Positions 1 to 6,383 of a stretch of 24,934 nucleotides of DNA are shown in pieces. Each line of letters opens with the position of its first letter. Positions within the stretch are counted from its first letter, which is position 1. The notes under the pieces are model-generated. The model was given only the letters and a program-made list of their open reading frames with translations. It made no database searches and was not told the DNA's origin. A program made the position numbers and the translations under genes. Source of the stretch: a virus; IMG/VR virus record IMGVR_UViG_3300043567_000365, positions 1 through 24,934 of that record; one strand, 5' to 3'.

Positions 1-155
1 AAAAAAGCCCTCGGAACTCTTGCGTCCAGATACGGAACTAAGAAAAACGAGACAGTTCCATCCTTGTGGGCCTGCACGTGGAACGGATATTCGTCCATGT
101 GAGCAAAACAGAAATTCGCCAACTGCCTCGCCGAAGTGATCTTGCTGATAGTCAA
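1..155 (-). CDS. Small phage protein, C-terminus beyond the window edge
   Basis: Open frame entering from the left edge, read leftward. The best start is TTG at 153-155, because the strong ribosome site AAGGAGG lies 6 nt upstream of it. The first residues read MTISKITSARQ; the next in-frame ATG (HMDEYPF) has no ribosome site. The 51 visible residues include FHVQAHKDGTVSFFLVPYLD, which looks like beta strands of a small globular domain, but I do not recognise the family. It is the first gene downstream of the structured RNA array at 182-752, about 26 nt from the last repeat unit. The array therefore forms the sequence just upstream of its ribosome site and could affect its expression (inference). 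That the frame is real is fairly sure; the function is unknown. Confidence 0.6.
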   Translation of the reverse strand, partial: MTISKITSARQLANFCFAHMDEYPFHVQAHKDGTVSFFLVPYLDARVPRAF

Positions 156-181
156 CTTACGCCTCCTTTCAAAGGACAATC

Positions 182-227
182 CCACCTAGCAGCATCAAAG
201 CTGCAACCACGCCGACCGTGTAGGTGG
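182..227 (-). repeat. RNA array unit A
   Basis: Leftmost unit. Outer stem CCACCTA (182-188) with TAGGTGG (221-227), 7 bp. Inner hairpins are GCAGC/GCTGC (189-193 and 200-204, loop 194-199) and CACG/CGTG (208-211 and 217-220, loop CCGAC on the plus strand). The outer stem differs from every other copy at several positions, and each change is compensated. Confidence 0.8.
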
Positions 228-317
228 TTTCCATGAGTTGGCAAAACTTGCCTCAACCGACCTGAACACAACAAAACGCAACGCAACGGAACCCGACTTA
301 CCTCGCCTTGATTCATC

Positions 318-364
318 CCACTCCGCGACGCTCGCCGCCGCACGCTTGCTGACCAAGAGAGTGG
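318..364 (-). repeat. RNA array unit B
   Basis: Outer stem CCACTC (318-323) with GAGTGG (359-364). Hairpins are GCGAC/GCCGC (325-329 and 337-341, 7-nt loop) and CTTG/CAAG (345-348 and 354-357). The A-C mismatch seen in the first hairpin on the plus strand is a G-U pair when the minus strand is the RNA. Confidence 0.75.
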
Positions 365-464
365 TTTGCATGACATGCCCGAACTTACCGCGACTGAACT
401 AGCCGAACTCGAACCCAACGCACCTTGCCATTCCATGCCTCTCCGCAACGGACCGAACTCCATC

Positions 465-510
465 CCGCTCCGCGTCATCGAAGACGCAGTTGTGCCGACC
501 ACAAGAGCGG
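465..510 (-). repeat. RNA array unit C
   Basis: Outer stem CCGCTC (465-470) with GAGCGG (505-510). Hairpins are GCGTC/GACGC (472-476 and 483-487) and TTGTG/CACAA (490-494 and 500-504, loop CCGAC). All three helices pair perfectly in this copy. Confidence 0.8.
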
Positions 511-580
511 TTCGCAAAACCAACCTGACCGGAGCCTGTACAGATAGGCCCAACCCAGACGTGACAAACCAAAACCGATC

Positions 581-625
581 CCTCTCCGCGCCACCGAAGA
601 CGCACCATGCCGACCATGAGAGAGG
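581..625 (-). repeat. RNA array unit D
   Basis: Outer stem CCTCTC (581-586) with GAGAGG (620-625). Hairpins are GCGCC/GACGC (588-592 and 599-603), whose C-A plus-strand mismatch becomes U-G on the minus strand, and CATG/CATG (606-609 and 615-618, loop CCGAC). Confidence 0.75.
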
Positions 626-706
626 TTTAATTGCCATACACCAACACGACAGGGCCGACCCGGACTCAACCAACCTGGAACCGACTCACCAGACCATGAT
701 TCAATC

Positions 707-752
707 CCACTCCGCACCGTCGAAGGTGCTTCCGTGCCTATCACGAGAGTGG
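707..752 (-). repeat. RNA array unit E
   Basis: First unit in the direction of transcription. Outer stem CCACTC (707-712) with GAGTGG (747-752). Hairpins are GCACC/GGTGC (714-718 and 725-729) and CGTG/CACG (733-736 and 742-745). The loop of the second hairpin departs from the consensus (CCTAT on the plus strand). Confidence 0.75.
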
Positions 753-853
753 TTCCTTGCCCAGGCATGACAAGCCGGGACATACCCTGCCGAGCCGCAT
801 CCTGACCGACCGGAACCGGCCATTCCGCAACCCAGGCAAGATTCGTTTGCTTG

Positions 854-1477
854 TTACGCACCGACAGTCTCTCGCTCACGGCGAGCCTTCTTGATGGTGA
901 CGTTCTCCACCTTTTCAGCAGTGAACCGACCGCAGCGAGGACGCCAATCGCACAGGCCAACCTGCGTGCCAGCAGAGTTGACCCAGCGGTCCACCTGCTC
1001 CTCGTTGACGACGGAGTCCTCGTACTCCACCTCGATCACGGCAGACCAGTCCTTAAAGATCGGGCGAGTCCGCATGATGCGACTCATGCCGACCTTTACG
1101 CCGACACAGTTGCGGAACTCTTCTTCCTGCCACAGGCCGTCAGCGTCGCGCGGCCCGTCGTACAAGAGCACGGCGTGCTTTGGCACGAAACACGCCGACT
1201 TGGCGATCTTGCCTTCCTTGGTGATCTTGGCCGCCGAGTACAGCGTGGCCTCGATGTTCTCGCCTGGGATAACAGGCCCGCTGTCCTCGTCCATGTAGAG
1301 ACCGGCCTTGAACTCAATCTCGGCCATGCGCTCAAAATCGGCGTCGGTCTTCTTCTTCTTGGACGTCACCTGCTTCAGCTGCTTAGAGGCAGCGGACAGC
1401 GGGTTTGCGAGAGCTCCATTGTGCATGATCAGAGGCGCGTCGCCTGTGATCCGATACGTCAACGTCTTCCAAGCCAT
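854..1477 (-). CDS. Conserved phage protein, possibly RAMP/Cas7-like fold
   Basis: 207-residue protein starting MAWKTLTYRITGD. The ATG at 1477 has AAAGGA 8 nt upstream; the open frame continues 15 codons further up without a better site. Motifs seen in order are APLIMHNGALANPL (about 13-26), a Lys-rich KKKKTDAD (about 38-45), PVIPGENIEATLYSAAK (about 65-81), MSRIMRTRPIFKDW (about 126-139) and GLCDWRPRCGRF (about 175-186). I recognise this combination from an uncharacterised phage family. The 'placed at an early glycine-rich turn, then PGENIEATL' pattern recalls RAMP/Cas7-type RNA-binding folds, but that is inference from a few motifs. It is the last gene before the structured RNA array, 102 nt from its first unit. 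An RNA- or ssDNA-binding role is possible; no catalytic residues are evident. Confidence 0.75.
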   Translation of the reverse strand: MAWKTLTYRITGDAPLIMHNGALANPLSAASKQLKQVTSKKKKTDADFERMAEIEFKAGLYMDEDSGPVIPGENIEATLYSAAKITKEGKIAKSACFVPKHAVLLYDGPRDADGLWQEEEFRNCVGVKVGMSRIMRTRPIFKDWSAVIEVEYEDSVVNEEQVDRWVNSAGTQVGLCDWRPRCGRFTAEKVENVTIKKARRERETVGA

Positions 1478-1790
1478 AGAACACATCCTTTCGTGATGTA
1501 AACCCTTCAGAAACACAACCAACAGTTACCGGCTGACCGTCGTAACGACGGGACCGGATTACGCTTGTGACCGCTTCGTGGCACTGACAGCAAAGCGTTA
1601 TCAAGTCGCGTTGCACGTCCTCGTTTATGAAGCGTTCGTATGTTTTGTGATGCACTTCAAGCCTCCACGTTGATCCGTCGTGAAGGCACGTCTGACACTG
1701 GTGTCCGTCAATCTCCAGCCGCTCTTGCCGCTTGCACGACCAGGCGTGGCTTCCGATGTATCTCTCGTAGTTTTGTTCGTGCGGCCTCAT
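1383..1790 (-). CDS. HNH endonuclease family protein
   Basis: 135 residues from the ATG at 1790, which overlaps the stop of the upstream winged-helix gene as ATGA and has GGAGG 5 nt upstream. An ATG four codons earlier has no ribosome site. The HNH/McrA-type signature reads CQTC (about 32-35), EVHHKTYERF (about 45-54) and LITLCCQCHEAV (about 65-76). That is two CxxC zinc knuckles around the His-His pair and the following Asp/Asn region, the usual beta-beta-alpha metal fold. The last third overlaps the start of the next gene by 95 nt and looks like a shadow of it, so the functional domain is probably the first 90 residues. In phages such proteins are free-standing nicking enzymes, homing endonucleases or terminase partners. 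Its place among replication genes does not decide which. Confidence 0.75.
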   Translation of the reverse strand: MRPHEQNYERYIGSHAWSCKRQERLEIDGHQCQTCLHDGSTWRLEVHHKTYERFINEDVQRDLITLCCQCHEAVTSVIRSRRYDGQPVTVGCVSEGFTSRKDVFYGLEDVDVSDHRRRASDHAQWSSRKPAVRCL

Positions 1791-2098
1791 GCCACCCTCC
1801 ATTCCCTCTCACCCCGCCCGCTCGCACTCCGTACTGTCCTGCCCGTCTCCACGATCTTCCCAGCCCGTGCAAGCTCGTTGATCCGCTTTCCGATCTGGTG
1901 CGGCATCAGTCCGCACCGTGCCGCGATGCCTGACGCACCCGCCGGCCCATGCGACAGCGCCTCGAGGATCGCCGCGTGGTGCTCGCCGGCGAACGTCTTG
2001 ACGCTGGCGGCTGCGGCCTTGCTCGTCACCGGATCAGTGCGGCGGAATAGCGGCAGTGTGTCCTCAATGTCTGGCGTGATGTAGTGCGGGCGGATCAT
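1787..2098 (-). CDS. Winged-helix DNA-binding protein
   Basis: 103 residues. The start ATG overlaps the stop of the methyltransferase (ATGA), and its own stop overlaps the HNH start, so the three genes are translationally coupled. After a Pro-rich N-terminus comes RTDPVTSKAAAAS (about 19-31), a motif I know from phage winged-helix proteins. It is followed by a helix-turn-helix/wing: HHAAILEALSHGP (about 40-52), GASGIAARCGLMPHQIGKRI (about 54-73), LARAGKIVETG (about 76-86). The order of two helices, a recognition helix and a charged wing supports DNA binding. It may load replication proteins or regulate the operon; the sequence does not say which. Confidence 0.8.
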   Translation of the reverse strand: MIRPHYITPDIEDTLPLFRRTDPVTSKAAAASVKTFAGEHHAAILEALSHGPAGASGIAARCGLMPHQIGKRINELARAGKIVETGRTVRSASGRGEREWRVA

Positions 2099-2991
2099 GC
2101 CACAGCCTCCGGTGCATCAAACAGCGTCCTGCTGTTCGCCTGGTGCGTCCGCTCTGCCTTCGCCAGATTCTTCAATGCCTGAGCGTGGTACTCGGGCTTC
2201 AGTTCGCAGCCGTAGAAGCGGCGTCCCTGCTGCAGCGACACGTACCCCTCGCTGCCGATGCCGGTGAACGGGCTGAAAACCACCTCGCCGGGATTGCTGT
2301 ACAGCCTGACGAGCCTGTCAATCACATCCAGCTGCAGCGGGCAGATGTGCTTCGTGTCTTCCTCGCTACGTGCCTCTTTGACGTTGAGCGTGTTCGTCTC
2401 GCGGATGTCGCTCCAGCAGCACTCGGCCCAGTCAATCCACTCGTTGCGTGAGACGTCGCCATCCGAGTCGATGGCTACTTCGTTCTCGCCGGGGGCACGG
2501 AACTTGATGAGGTAGTCGGGTAGGCATCCACGCTGCTTCGCTCTGTCGCTCTCAAGGCCGGCGAACTGCAACTCACGGCTGCGAGTGCGGATTGCCTGTG
2601 CCTGCGGATTCTTCCGCACCACCCAGTCGTATTCGTAGACAAGCCCGGCACGCTCGCCGAGGCGGATGTTGAGTCCACGGTAGTCGTGCAGGCCGACTTC
2701 GCCGGAACGCTTCAGCCTCGGGATCTGCATGACGTGCACCACGACAGCCCGGCCCGGCTTCAGCACGCGGGCCAGCCCGCGAAAGAAGTAGGACAGGTGT
2801 ATCTTGGCTTCGCCTTTCATGTTCTCGCTGTTGCCGATGTCCTCGGCCTTCGAGGTGTACGAGAACAGGCTGGGGAACGGCGGCGAAAAGACTGAGAAGT
2901 CCACCGACTGCGGCGGCATTTCTTCCAGCATGTGCGGGATGCAGTCGCCTTGGTGAACGGCATATTTCTGGTCAGTTGGTAGAAGAGTCAT
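2095..2991 (-). CDS. DNA methyltransferase (N4-cytosine/N6-adenine type)
   Basis: 298 residues. The ATG at 2991 has AGGAGG upstream; the longer open frame would overlap the helicase further. The catalytic motif IV is SPPF at residues 36-39, typical of amino-methyltransferases that modify the exocyclic N4 of cytosine (SPPY/F class). The AdoMet-binding motif FTGIGS is at 242-247, near the C-terminus, the beta-class order. Between them lie LARVLKPGRAVVVHV (about 73-87) and the target-recognition region with CLPDYLIKFR. It is sandwiched between a helicase and a DNA-binding protein and starts inside the helicase gene (20 nt overlap). A free-standing phage methyltransferase without a partner nuclease most likely protects phage DNA from host restriction or marks it for replication control (inference). 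The target sequence is not predictable. Confidence 0.9.
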   Translation of the reverse strand: MTLLPTDQKYAVHQGDCIPHMLEEMPPQSVDFSVFSPPFPSLFSYTSKAEDIGNSENMKGEAKIHLSYFFRGLARVLKPGRAVVVHVMQIPRLKRSGEVGLHDYRGLNIRLGERAGLVYEYDWVVRKNPQAQAIRTRSRELQFAGLESDRAKQRGCLPDYLIKFRAPGENEVAIDSDGDVSRNEWIDWAECCWSDIRETNTLNVKEARSEEDTKHICPLQLDVIDRLVRLYSNPGEVVFSPFTGIGSEGYVSLQQGRRFYGCELKPEYHAQALKNLAKAERTHQANSRTLFDAPEAVA

Positions 2992-4429
2992 GAAACATTT
3001 CCTCCTGCTCTCGGGTGTCGGCCTCGACGCGACGTGCCTTACGCAGCACGTTCTCAACCATCGGGCGCTCGATGTCGGTCACTGGGATATGGACGTTCAG
3101 TGGGCGAGTTGAGCCAACTCGGTTGGAACGCTTCACGGCCTGGTAATACTCCTCGTAAGAGTCCTGCAAGCCGCTGAATACTTGCCGCGTGCAGATCTGC
3201 AGATTGAGTCCGAAGCCAAGGATCTTGGGCTTCGTGATGAGCACCTTGATGCGTCCAGCCTTGAACTCGTCAACGAGTCGCTGGCGTTCTTCTTGCGGCG
3301 TCTTGCCGTCGATGCTCGCAGCATCCGGCATCATGGCGGCGAGCATGTCCTGCTCGTCGTTGTAGCGGCACCAGATGATGGTGCTTTCTGTCGGCCACTC
3401 TCGCACCATGTCAACGATGTACTGTGGCTTGATGCTGCTTTCGCACTTCGCCATACGCGAGAGCTTCGCCCTGGTGGTGATGCCGCCGAGTTGCGTGACG
3501 AACAGCTGCCCGGTAATGGCTTGAACTGCTTTGTCCTGCTCTGCAGAAAGCCGCACGTCGTCAATGTGGACGTGAATGGGCGGGATGTTGTGGACGTTGT
3601 CGGCCCAACCGTAGGTGCTCGGGTCAGTCAGGAAGATGCACCAGTGAGACAGTGCCTTGTAAAACGGCCTCAATGCGTGCGGCTTGAGTTCCCATCGCTC
3701 CATCGTCTGCCCGCGATTGATGAAGAACTTCGCGAGGAACGAATTGACGTTGGGAAAAGCATCGAGAAATACAGCGTGATTCGCGTACTCGATGCGGTCA
3801 TTCGGTGCCGGCGTGCCAGTCAGCGCCAGCTTCCACTCCACGCCAGCCCCGATGCGTAGGCACACCTGGCCCCATTTGCCGTAGTGGCTCTTGAGCATCG
3901 ACGACTCGTCGAGGATAAGCCCGCCGAGGTTGCCGTCTGGCGTGTCGTCACGCAGTGCGTCGTAGTTGGTGATGCCGAGCCGCCCGCCGGGCTTCTTCAT
4001 CCACTTGGCGAGATCCTTGGCGGCTACCTGCTCGATGGGCAGCGTGTCACCGTAGAACTTCTGAGCCTCGGCAATCGTCTGTGCCACTACCATCAGAGGC
4101 GAGACAATCAGCACCGGCTTTTTCGGGCACGCCTCGCGGACGTGGCGAGCGAACTCCAACAGCATCAGCGTCTTGCCAAGCCCGCAGTCGGCGAAGATGG
4201 CGTAACGCTTCTTCTCTACTGCCGTGCGGACGATGTCGCGTTGATAGTCAAACAGGCCAGGTCGTGGCTCGTAGGCTGAAGCCTTTGCCTTCTTCGCCTT
4301 TACGCCGATGTCGCCTGCGTACTCGTCAGGAAACCACGCCATCCTGCCGTGAATCTCGTATCGCGGAAGCGACTTGATGCGAAGGAACTTGCGGTATGAG
4401 TCGATCGTGTCGTCAAGATAAATCTGCAC
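2972..4429 (-). CDS. SNF2-type DEAD/DEAH helicase
   Basis: 485 residues from a GTG at 4429, chosen because AAAGGA sits 6 nt upstream. The frame stays open for another 54 codons upstream without a good ribosome site. Superfamily 2 motifs are clear: Q-like DYQRD (61-65), Walker A DCGLGKT (81-87), motif Ia IVSP (108-111), DES box (174-176), motif III TGTPAPN (204-210). The C-terminal RecA lobe has GFGLNLQ and the arginine-finger helix QAVKRSNRVGS. ATP-driven translocation on duplex DNA is the family activity. Phage SNF2-like helicases of this length usually accompany replication or recombination modules. Its 3' end overlaps the methyltransferase start. A Cys-rich in-frame stretch just upstream is described separately. 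Confidence 0.92.
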   Translation of the reverse strand: MQIYLDDTIDSYRKFLRIKSLPRYEIHGRMAWFPDEYAGDIGVKAKKAKASAYEPRPGLFDYQRDIVRTAVEKKRYAIFADCGLGKTLMLLEFARHVREACPKKPVLIVSPLMVVAQTIAEAQKFYGDTLPIEQVAAKDLAKWMKKPGGRLGITNYDALRDDTPDGNLGGLILDESSMLKSHYGKWGQVCLRIGAGVEWKLALTGTPAPNDRIEYANHAVFLDAFPNVNSFLAKFFINRGQTMERWELKPHALRPFYKALSHWCIFLTDPSTYGWADNVHNIPPIHVHIDDVRLSAEQDKAVQAITGQLFVTQLGGITTRAKLSRMAKCESSIKPQYIVDMVREWPTESTIIWCRYNDEQDMLAAMMPDAASIDGKTPQEERQRLVDEFKAGRIKVLITKPKILGFGLNLQICTRQVFSGLQDSYEEYYQAVKRSNRVGSTRPLNVHIPVTDIERPMVENVLRKARRVEADTREQEEMFHDSSTN

Positions 4430-4591
4430 TGTGAATCCTTTCGTGGTGTGTATTGGCCGCGTCTCGTGCGGCATCCCGGCTGCGTTACCCGTTGGAGTCA
4501 AGCCGCAGCTGCGGCAGTTACTCGCCACCGATCCGCTGGGCGGCCAATGGTGCCTTGGATCGCAGCACCTACGGCAATGGCGTGCCGGTCG
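4430..4591 (-). other. Intergenic stretch with in-frame Cys-rich coding potential
   Basis: 162 bases between the small charged gene (stop TAG at 4592-4594) and the helicase GTG. The frame of both genes is the same. After the TAG it reads through CRRCCDPRHHWP and NCRSCG, a paired CxxC pattern resembling a zinc ribbon, and runs on into the helicase. The only possible start codons here (GTG at 4528, then an ATG) lack ribosome sites. Another frame is also open (about 36 residues, GLSDRHAIAVGAA), likewise without a start. The most conservative reading is a noncoding spacer carrying the helicase ribosome site; a readthrough product is possible. Confidence 0.35.
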
Positions 4592-4834
4592 CTAAGTCCC
4601 TTCTCGATCTGCGTGGAAAATCTGCTCGTCTGTCATCCTGTGCGTGCGAGTCCCGAGCGGTGCCCGCAACGGCGGCAGGTTTTGCCACCGTTCCGATGCC
4701 GCTCGTCGTTCTGCCTCTTCCGCCTGGTACTGCGGGCTGTTGACTTCCTCGATGTCACGGTCAAGCCGGTCAATCAGTTGCCTGTGCCTGCGGTTCGCCG
4801 TCAGCCGGTCCTCGTCAGGTTCGTAGTCGTCCAT
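4592..4834 (-). CDS. Small highly charged phage protein
   Basis: 80 residues with an ATG at 4834 preceded by GAGGAAAGG, a good ribosome site. It sits 14 nt after the stop of the SSB-like gene. The sequence is hydrophilic and rich in Asp, Glu and Arg, with a predicted long helix in DRLTANRRHRQLIDRLDRDIEEV (described here by position, about 8-30) and no hydrophobic segment. A second half with WQNLPPLRAPLG and MTDEQIFHAD follows. No family recognised. Its place between the SSB-like protein and the helicase suggests a replication accessory or helicase-loading role, but that is only positional inference. Confidence 0.7.
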   Translation of the reverse strand: MDDYEPDEDRLTANRRHRQLIDRLDRDIEEVNSPQYQAEEAERRAASERWQNLPPLRAPLGTRTHRMTDEQIFHADREGT

Positions 4835-4848
4835 GACTGTGCCTTTCC

Positions 4849-5346
4849 TCAGAACGGGATGTCATCGGCACCAGCCGCAGCCTTGAACGTCGCCGCAGCC
4901 TTCTGCGGGAGCGTCTGACGCTTGGGTGCTGCCGGCTTGGCGACCAGCGGCACGTACTTCTTCACCACCGCCGACACGTTGCCAGACTTGGACGTGTAGT
5001 GAACGACCTCGACCGTCACTTCCCGTCCTTCGATGTCGCTGGGCACGACACGCAGCGTGTTGCCATCCGGCACGATGCCGAGAGCGTCGGCCAACTGCTT
5101 CGCCATCCACGGCAGATGCTTCGGCAAGTCGTGGAAGACGAACTTGTGGTTGCCGACAGCCAGCCGCAGCTTCAGGCAGATGCCGTCAGGGTTGCTGGTC
5201 TCGTCCACCTTCCACTGATTCGGGCCTTCCTCGGCCTTCTTGATTACCGCCGTGTGCGTGCCGACCGGCACGATGGTTCGCTCCTCGGGCAGCGTCTTGT
5301 GAACGTCAGCCGGGAAGTCCTCGTCGATGTTCATGTCCCAATCCAT
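4849..5346 (-). CDS. SSB-like (DUF669-like) phage DNA-binding protein
   Basis: 165 residues. The ATG at 5346 has AAAGGA about 9 nt upstream; an alternative ATG four codons later is possible. The middle has VPVGTHTAVIKKAEEG (about 27-42) and ICLKLRLAVGNHKFVFHDLPKHLPW (about 56-80), the beta-rich layout of phage DUF669 proteins. A linker rich in Ala, Lys and Pro leads to the C-terminal tip GADDIPF. An acidic tip ending in D-D-I-P-F is the hallmark by which bacterial SSBs recruit partner proteins, so the protein probably coats single-stranded DNA and recruits replication or recombination enzymes (inference). It lies directly after the Sak4-like ATPase and before the helicase, which fits a recombination-dependent replication module. 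Confidence 0.8.
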   Translation of the reverse strand: MDWDMNIDEDFPADVHKTLPEERTIVPVGTHTAVIKKAEEGPNQWKVDETSNPDGICLKLRLAVGNHKFVFHDLPKHLPWMAKQLADALGIVPDGNTLRVVPSDIEGREVTVEVVHYTSKSGNVSAVVKKYVPLVAKPAAPKRQTLPQKAAATFKAAAGADDIPF

Positions 5347-5364
5347 GAGCCTGCGTCCTTTCGC

Positions 5365-6240
5365 TTAGAGAGTGAGTCCGTTCCGCTTGTCCGTGATCGC
5401 TGCCGCCAGTTCCGTCGCTGTCGCCTGCGAGATCCGCCCCTCGGTCAACCGCTGGGCAATCCGCTGGTTCAGTCTGTCGAGCACGTCAACGCTGGTGGCG
5501 TCGCTGATCGCCTTCCTCGCACCGTCGATGACCGTCTGATCCTCGAGCGGCTTGCCGCCAGAGAGCCACTCGGCGATCCGCTCGCCGGTCTGGACGTTGA
5601 TGGGCTTGGGATCGCCAGCGAACAGGCCCGTGCGGTCCTTGCTGACCGTCGCGTAGTGCCCGTCATGGATCAGGTCCAGGACGGTGGTGAACTCAAACTC
5701 CAGCCCGTCGCGGGCTTCCAGCTTCATCCCGAGTTTCGCCACCTTCTTCTTGCCGTGGTCGTCCACTTGGGCAGTCTCGGTCTTGCTGCGACCAGAGCAG
5801 ATGACGTGGGCAGGCGACCGCAACAACTTGTCCACGAACGCCCGCCAGCGTGGCGTGATGACGCTGAACGCCGACCACGTATTGCCACGAAACTGAGCCT
5901 TCGCAACGTCTTCGAGAAGCTCCAGGCATCCGCCCGAGCCGCTCCAGCAGTGCGTGACGCTGTCCACGATGATGACTTCGTAGCCAGCTTCTTCGGCTGC
6001 GGTGATCGCCTCGATGTACCGCTCTGGCGTGAACGGCGGGCGAAGGTCGATCACGTCGAAGTCGTGCAGGTGCTCGTAGAGATCGCTGCTGCCTTCCTCC
6101 GTGTCGATCACCATCGTCCTGCCGCCAAGCCCCTTGGCGATTTGCAGAGCGCCCCAAGTCTTTCCCGAGCCGCTCGGGCCTGTGAGAAGCAGCCGCAGCT
6201 TGGTTGCCGACCGCTTCGCCTTTCTGATCTGTACCGTCAT
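5365..6240 (-). CDS. Sak4-like RecA-fold ATPase (phage recombination)
   Basis: 291 residues from the ATG at 6240 with AAGGA 7 nt upstream. The Walker A motif is GPSGSGKT at 21-28, immediately after the first strand, and Walker B is EVIIVDSV at about 88-95. This is the AAA_24/Sak4 arrangement of phage single-strand annealing or strand-exchange ATPases. Later motifs include HVICSGRSKTE and LGMKLEARDGLEFEFTTVL, which match the same family, and the C-terminal third is helical. It sits next to an SSB-like gene, the usual partner. The frame is open further upstream and a GTG at 6333, with AAAGGAG close by, would add 31 residues including KYVPPSRMRKRL. The 143 bases between this gene and the stop at 6384 hold nothing else I can support. 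Confidence 0.88.
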   Translation of the reverse strand: MTVQIRKAKRSATKLRLLLTGPSGSGKTWGALQIAKGLGGRTMVIDTEEGSSDLYEHLHDFDVIDLRPPFTPERYIEAITAAEEAGYEVIIVDSVTHCWSGSGGCLELLEDVAKAQFRGNTWSAFSVITPRWRAFVDKLLRSPAHVICSGRSKTETAQVDDHGKKKVAKLGMKLEARDGLEFEFTTVLDLIHDGHYATVSKDRTGLFAGDPKPINVQTGERIAEWLSGGKPLEDQTVIDGARKAISDATSVDVLDRLNQRIAQRLTEGRISQATATELAAAITDKRNGLTL

Positions 6241-6383
6241 GTCCGTGTCCTTTCGTGTCTGTCCGTCCTGAAAAAGCCGCTTTCGCATCCTGCTAGGCGG
6301 CACGTATTTGCGTCCTTGCTGCTCCGGTTCCACCGGCTCCTTTCCGCCCGCCTGCGTCCTGCTGGCGAGCGTTCCTTGTGCGT

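Larger units (their letters stand above)
182..752 (-). ncRNA. Tandem array of five three-way-junction RNA motifs
   Basis: Between the stop at 854 and the start at 155 lie 698 bases without a convincing gene, in an operon whose other genes mostly overlap. They carry five diverged copies (182-227, 318-364, 465-510, 581-625, 707-752) of a 45-47 nt motif at spacings of 136, 147, 116 and 126 bases. Read on the minus strand, each copy has an outer 6-7 bp stem enclosing a 4-5 bp hairpin (loop GTCGG or a variant) and a 5 bp hairpin (loop TTCGAT or a variant). It is flanked by AACC on the 5' side and GGGAT on the 3' side. Stem sequences differ between copies but stay paired: the outer stem is CCACCT/AGGTGG, CCACTC/GAGTGG, CCGCTC/GAGCGG or CCTCTC/GAGAGG. 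Two hairpins use a G-U pair only on the minus strand, which fixes the likely RNA strand. Spacers are G/T-rich on that strand and share short motifs such as GGTTCC and GGTCGG. No known RNA class was recognised. Confidence 0.8.

Noticed and set aside
182-752. CRISPR array
   Set aside because: Repeats are strongly diverged, contain three helices, and are spaced irregularly (116-147 nt); spacers share motifs with each other and no cas1/cas2 genes are present.
182-752. tRNA cluster or hammerhead ribozymes
   Set aside because: Each unit has two hairpins in an outer stem, not a cloverleaf with anticodon arm and CCA end, and the conserved hammerhead core (CTGANGA and GAAA) is absent.
152-960. Long open frames across the RNA array on both strands (for example 366-770 plus, 152-673 minus, 475-960 minus)
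   Set aside because: No ribosome sites, composition unlike proteins, and repeated peptides that come from the RNA repeats. Changes between copies keep base pairing rather than amino acids, and two of the four spacings are not multiples of three.
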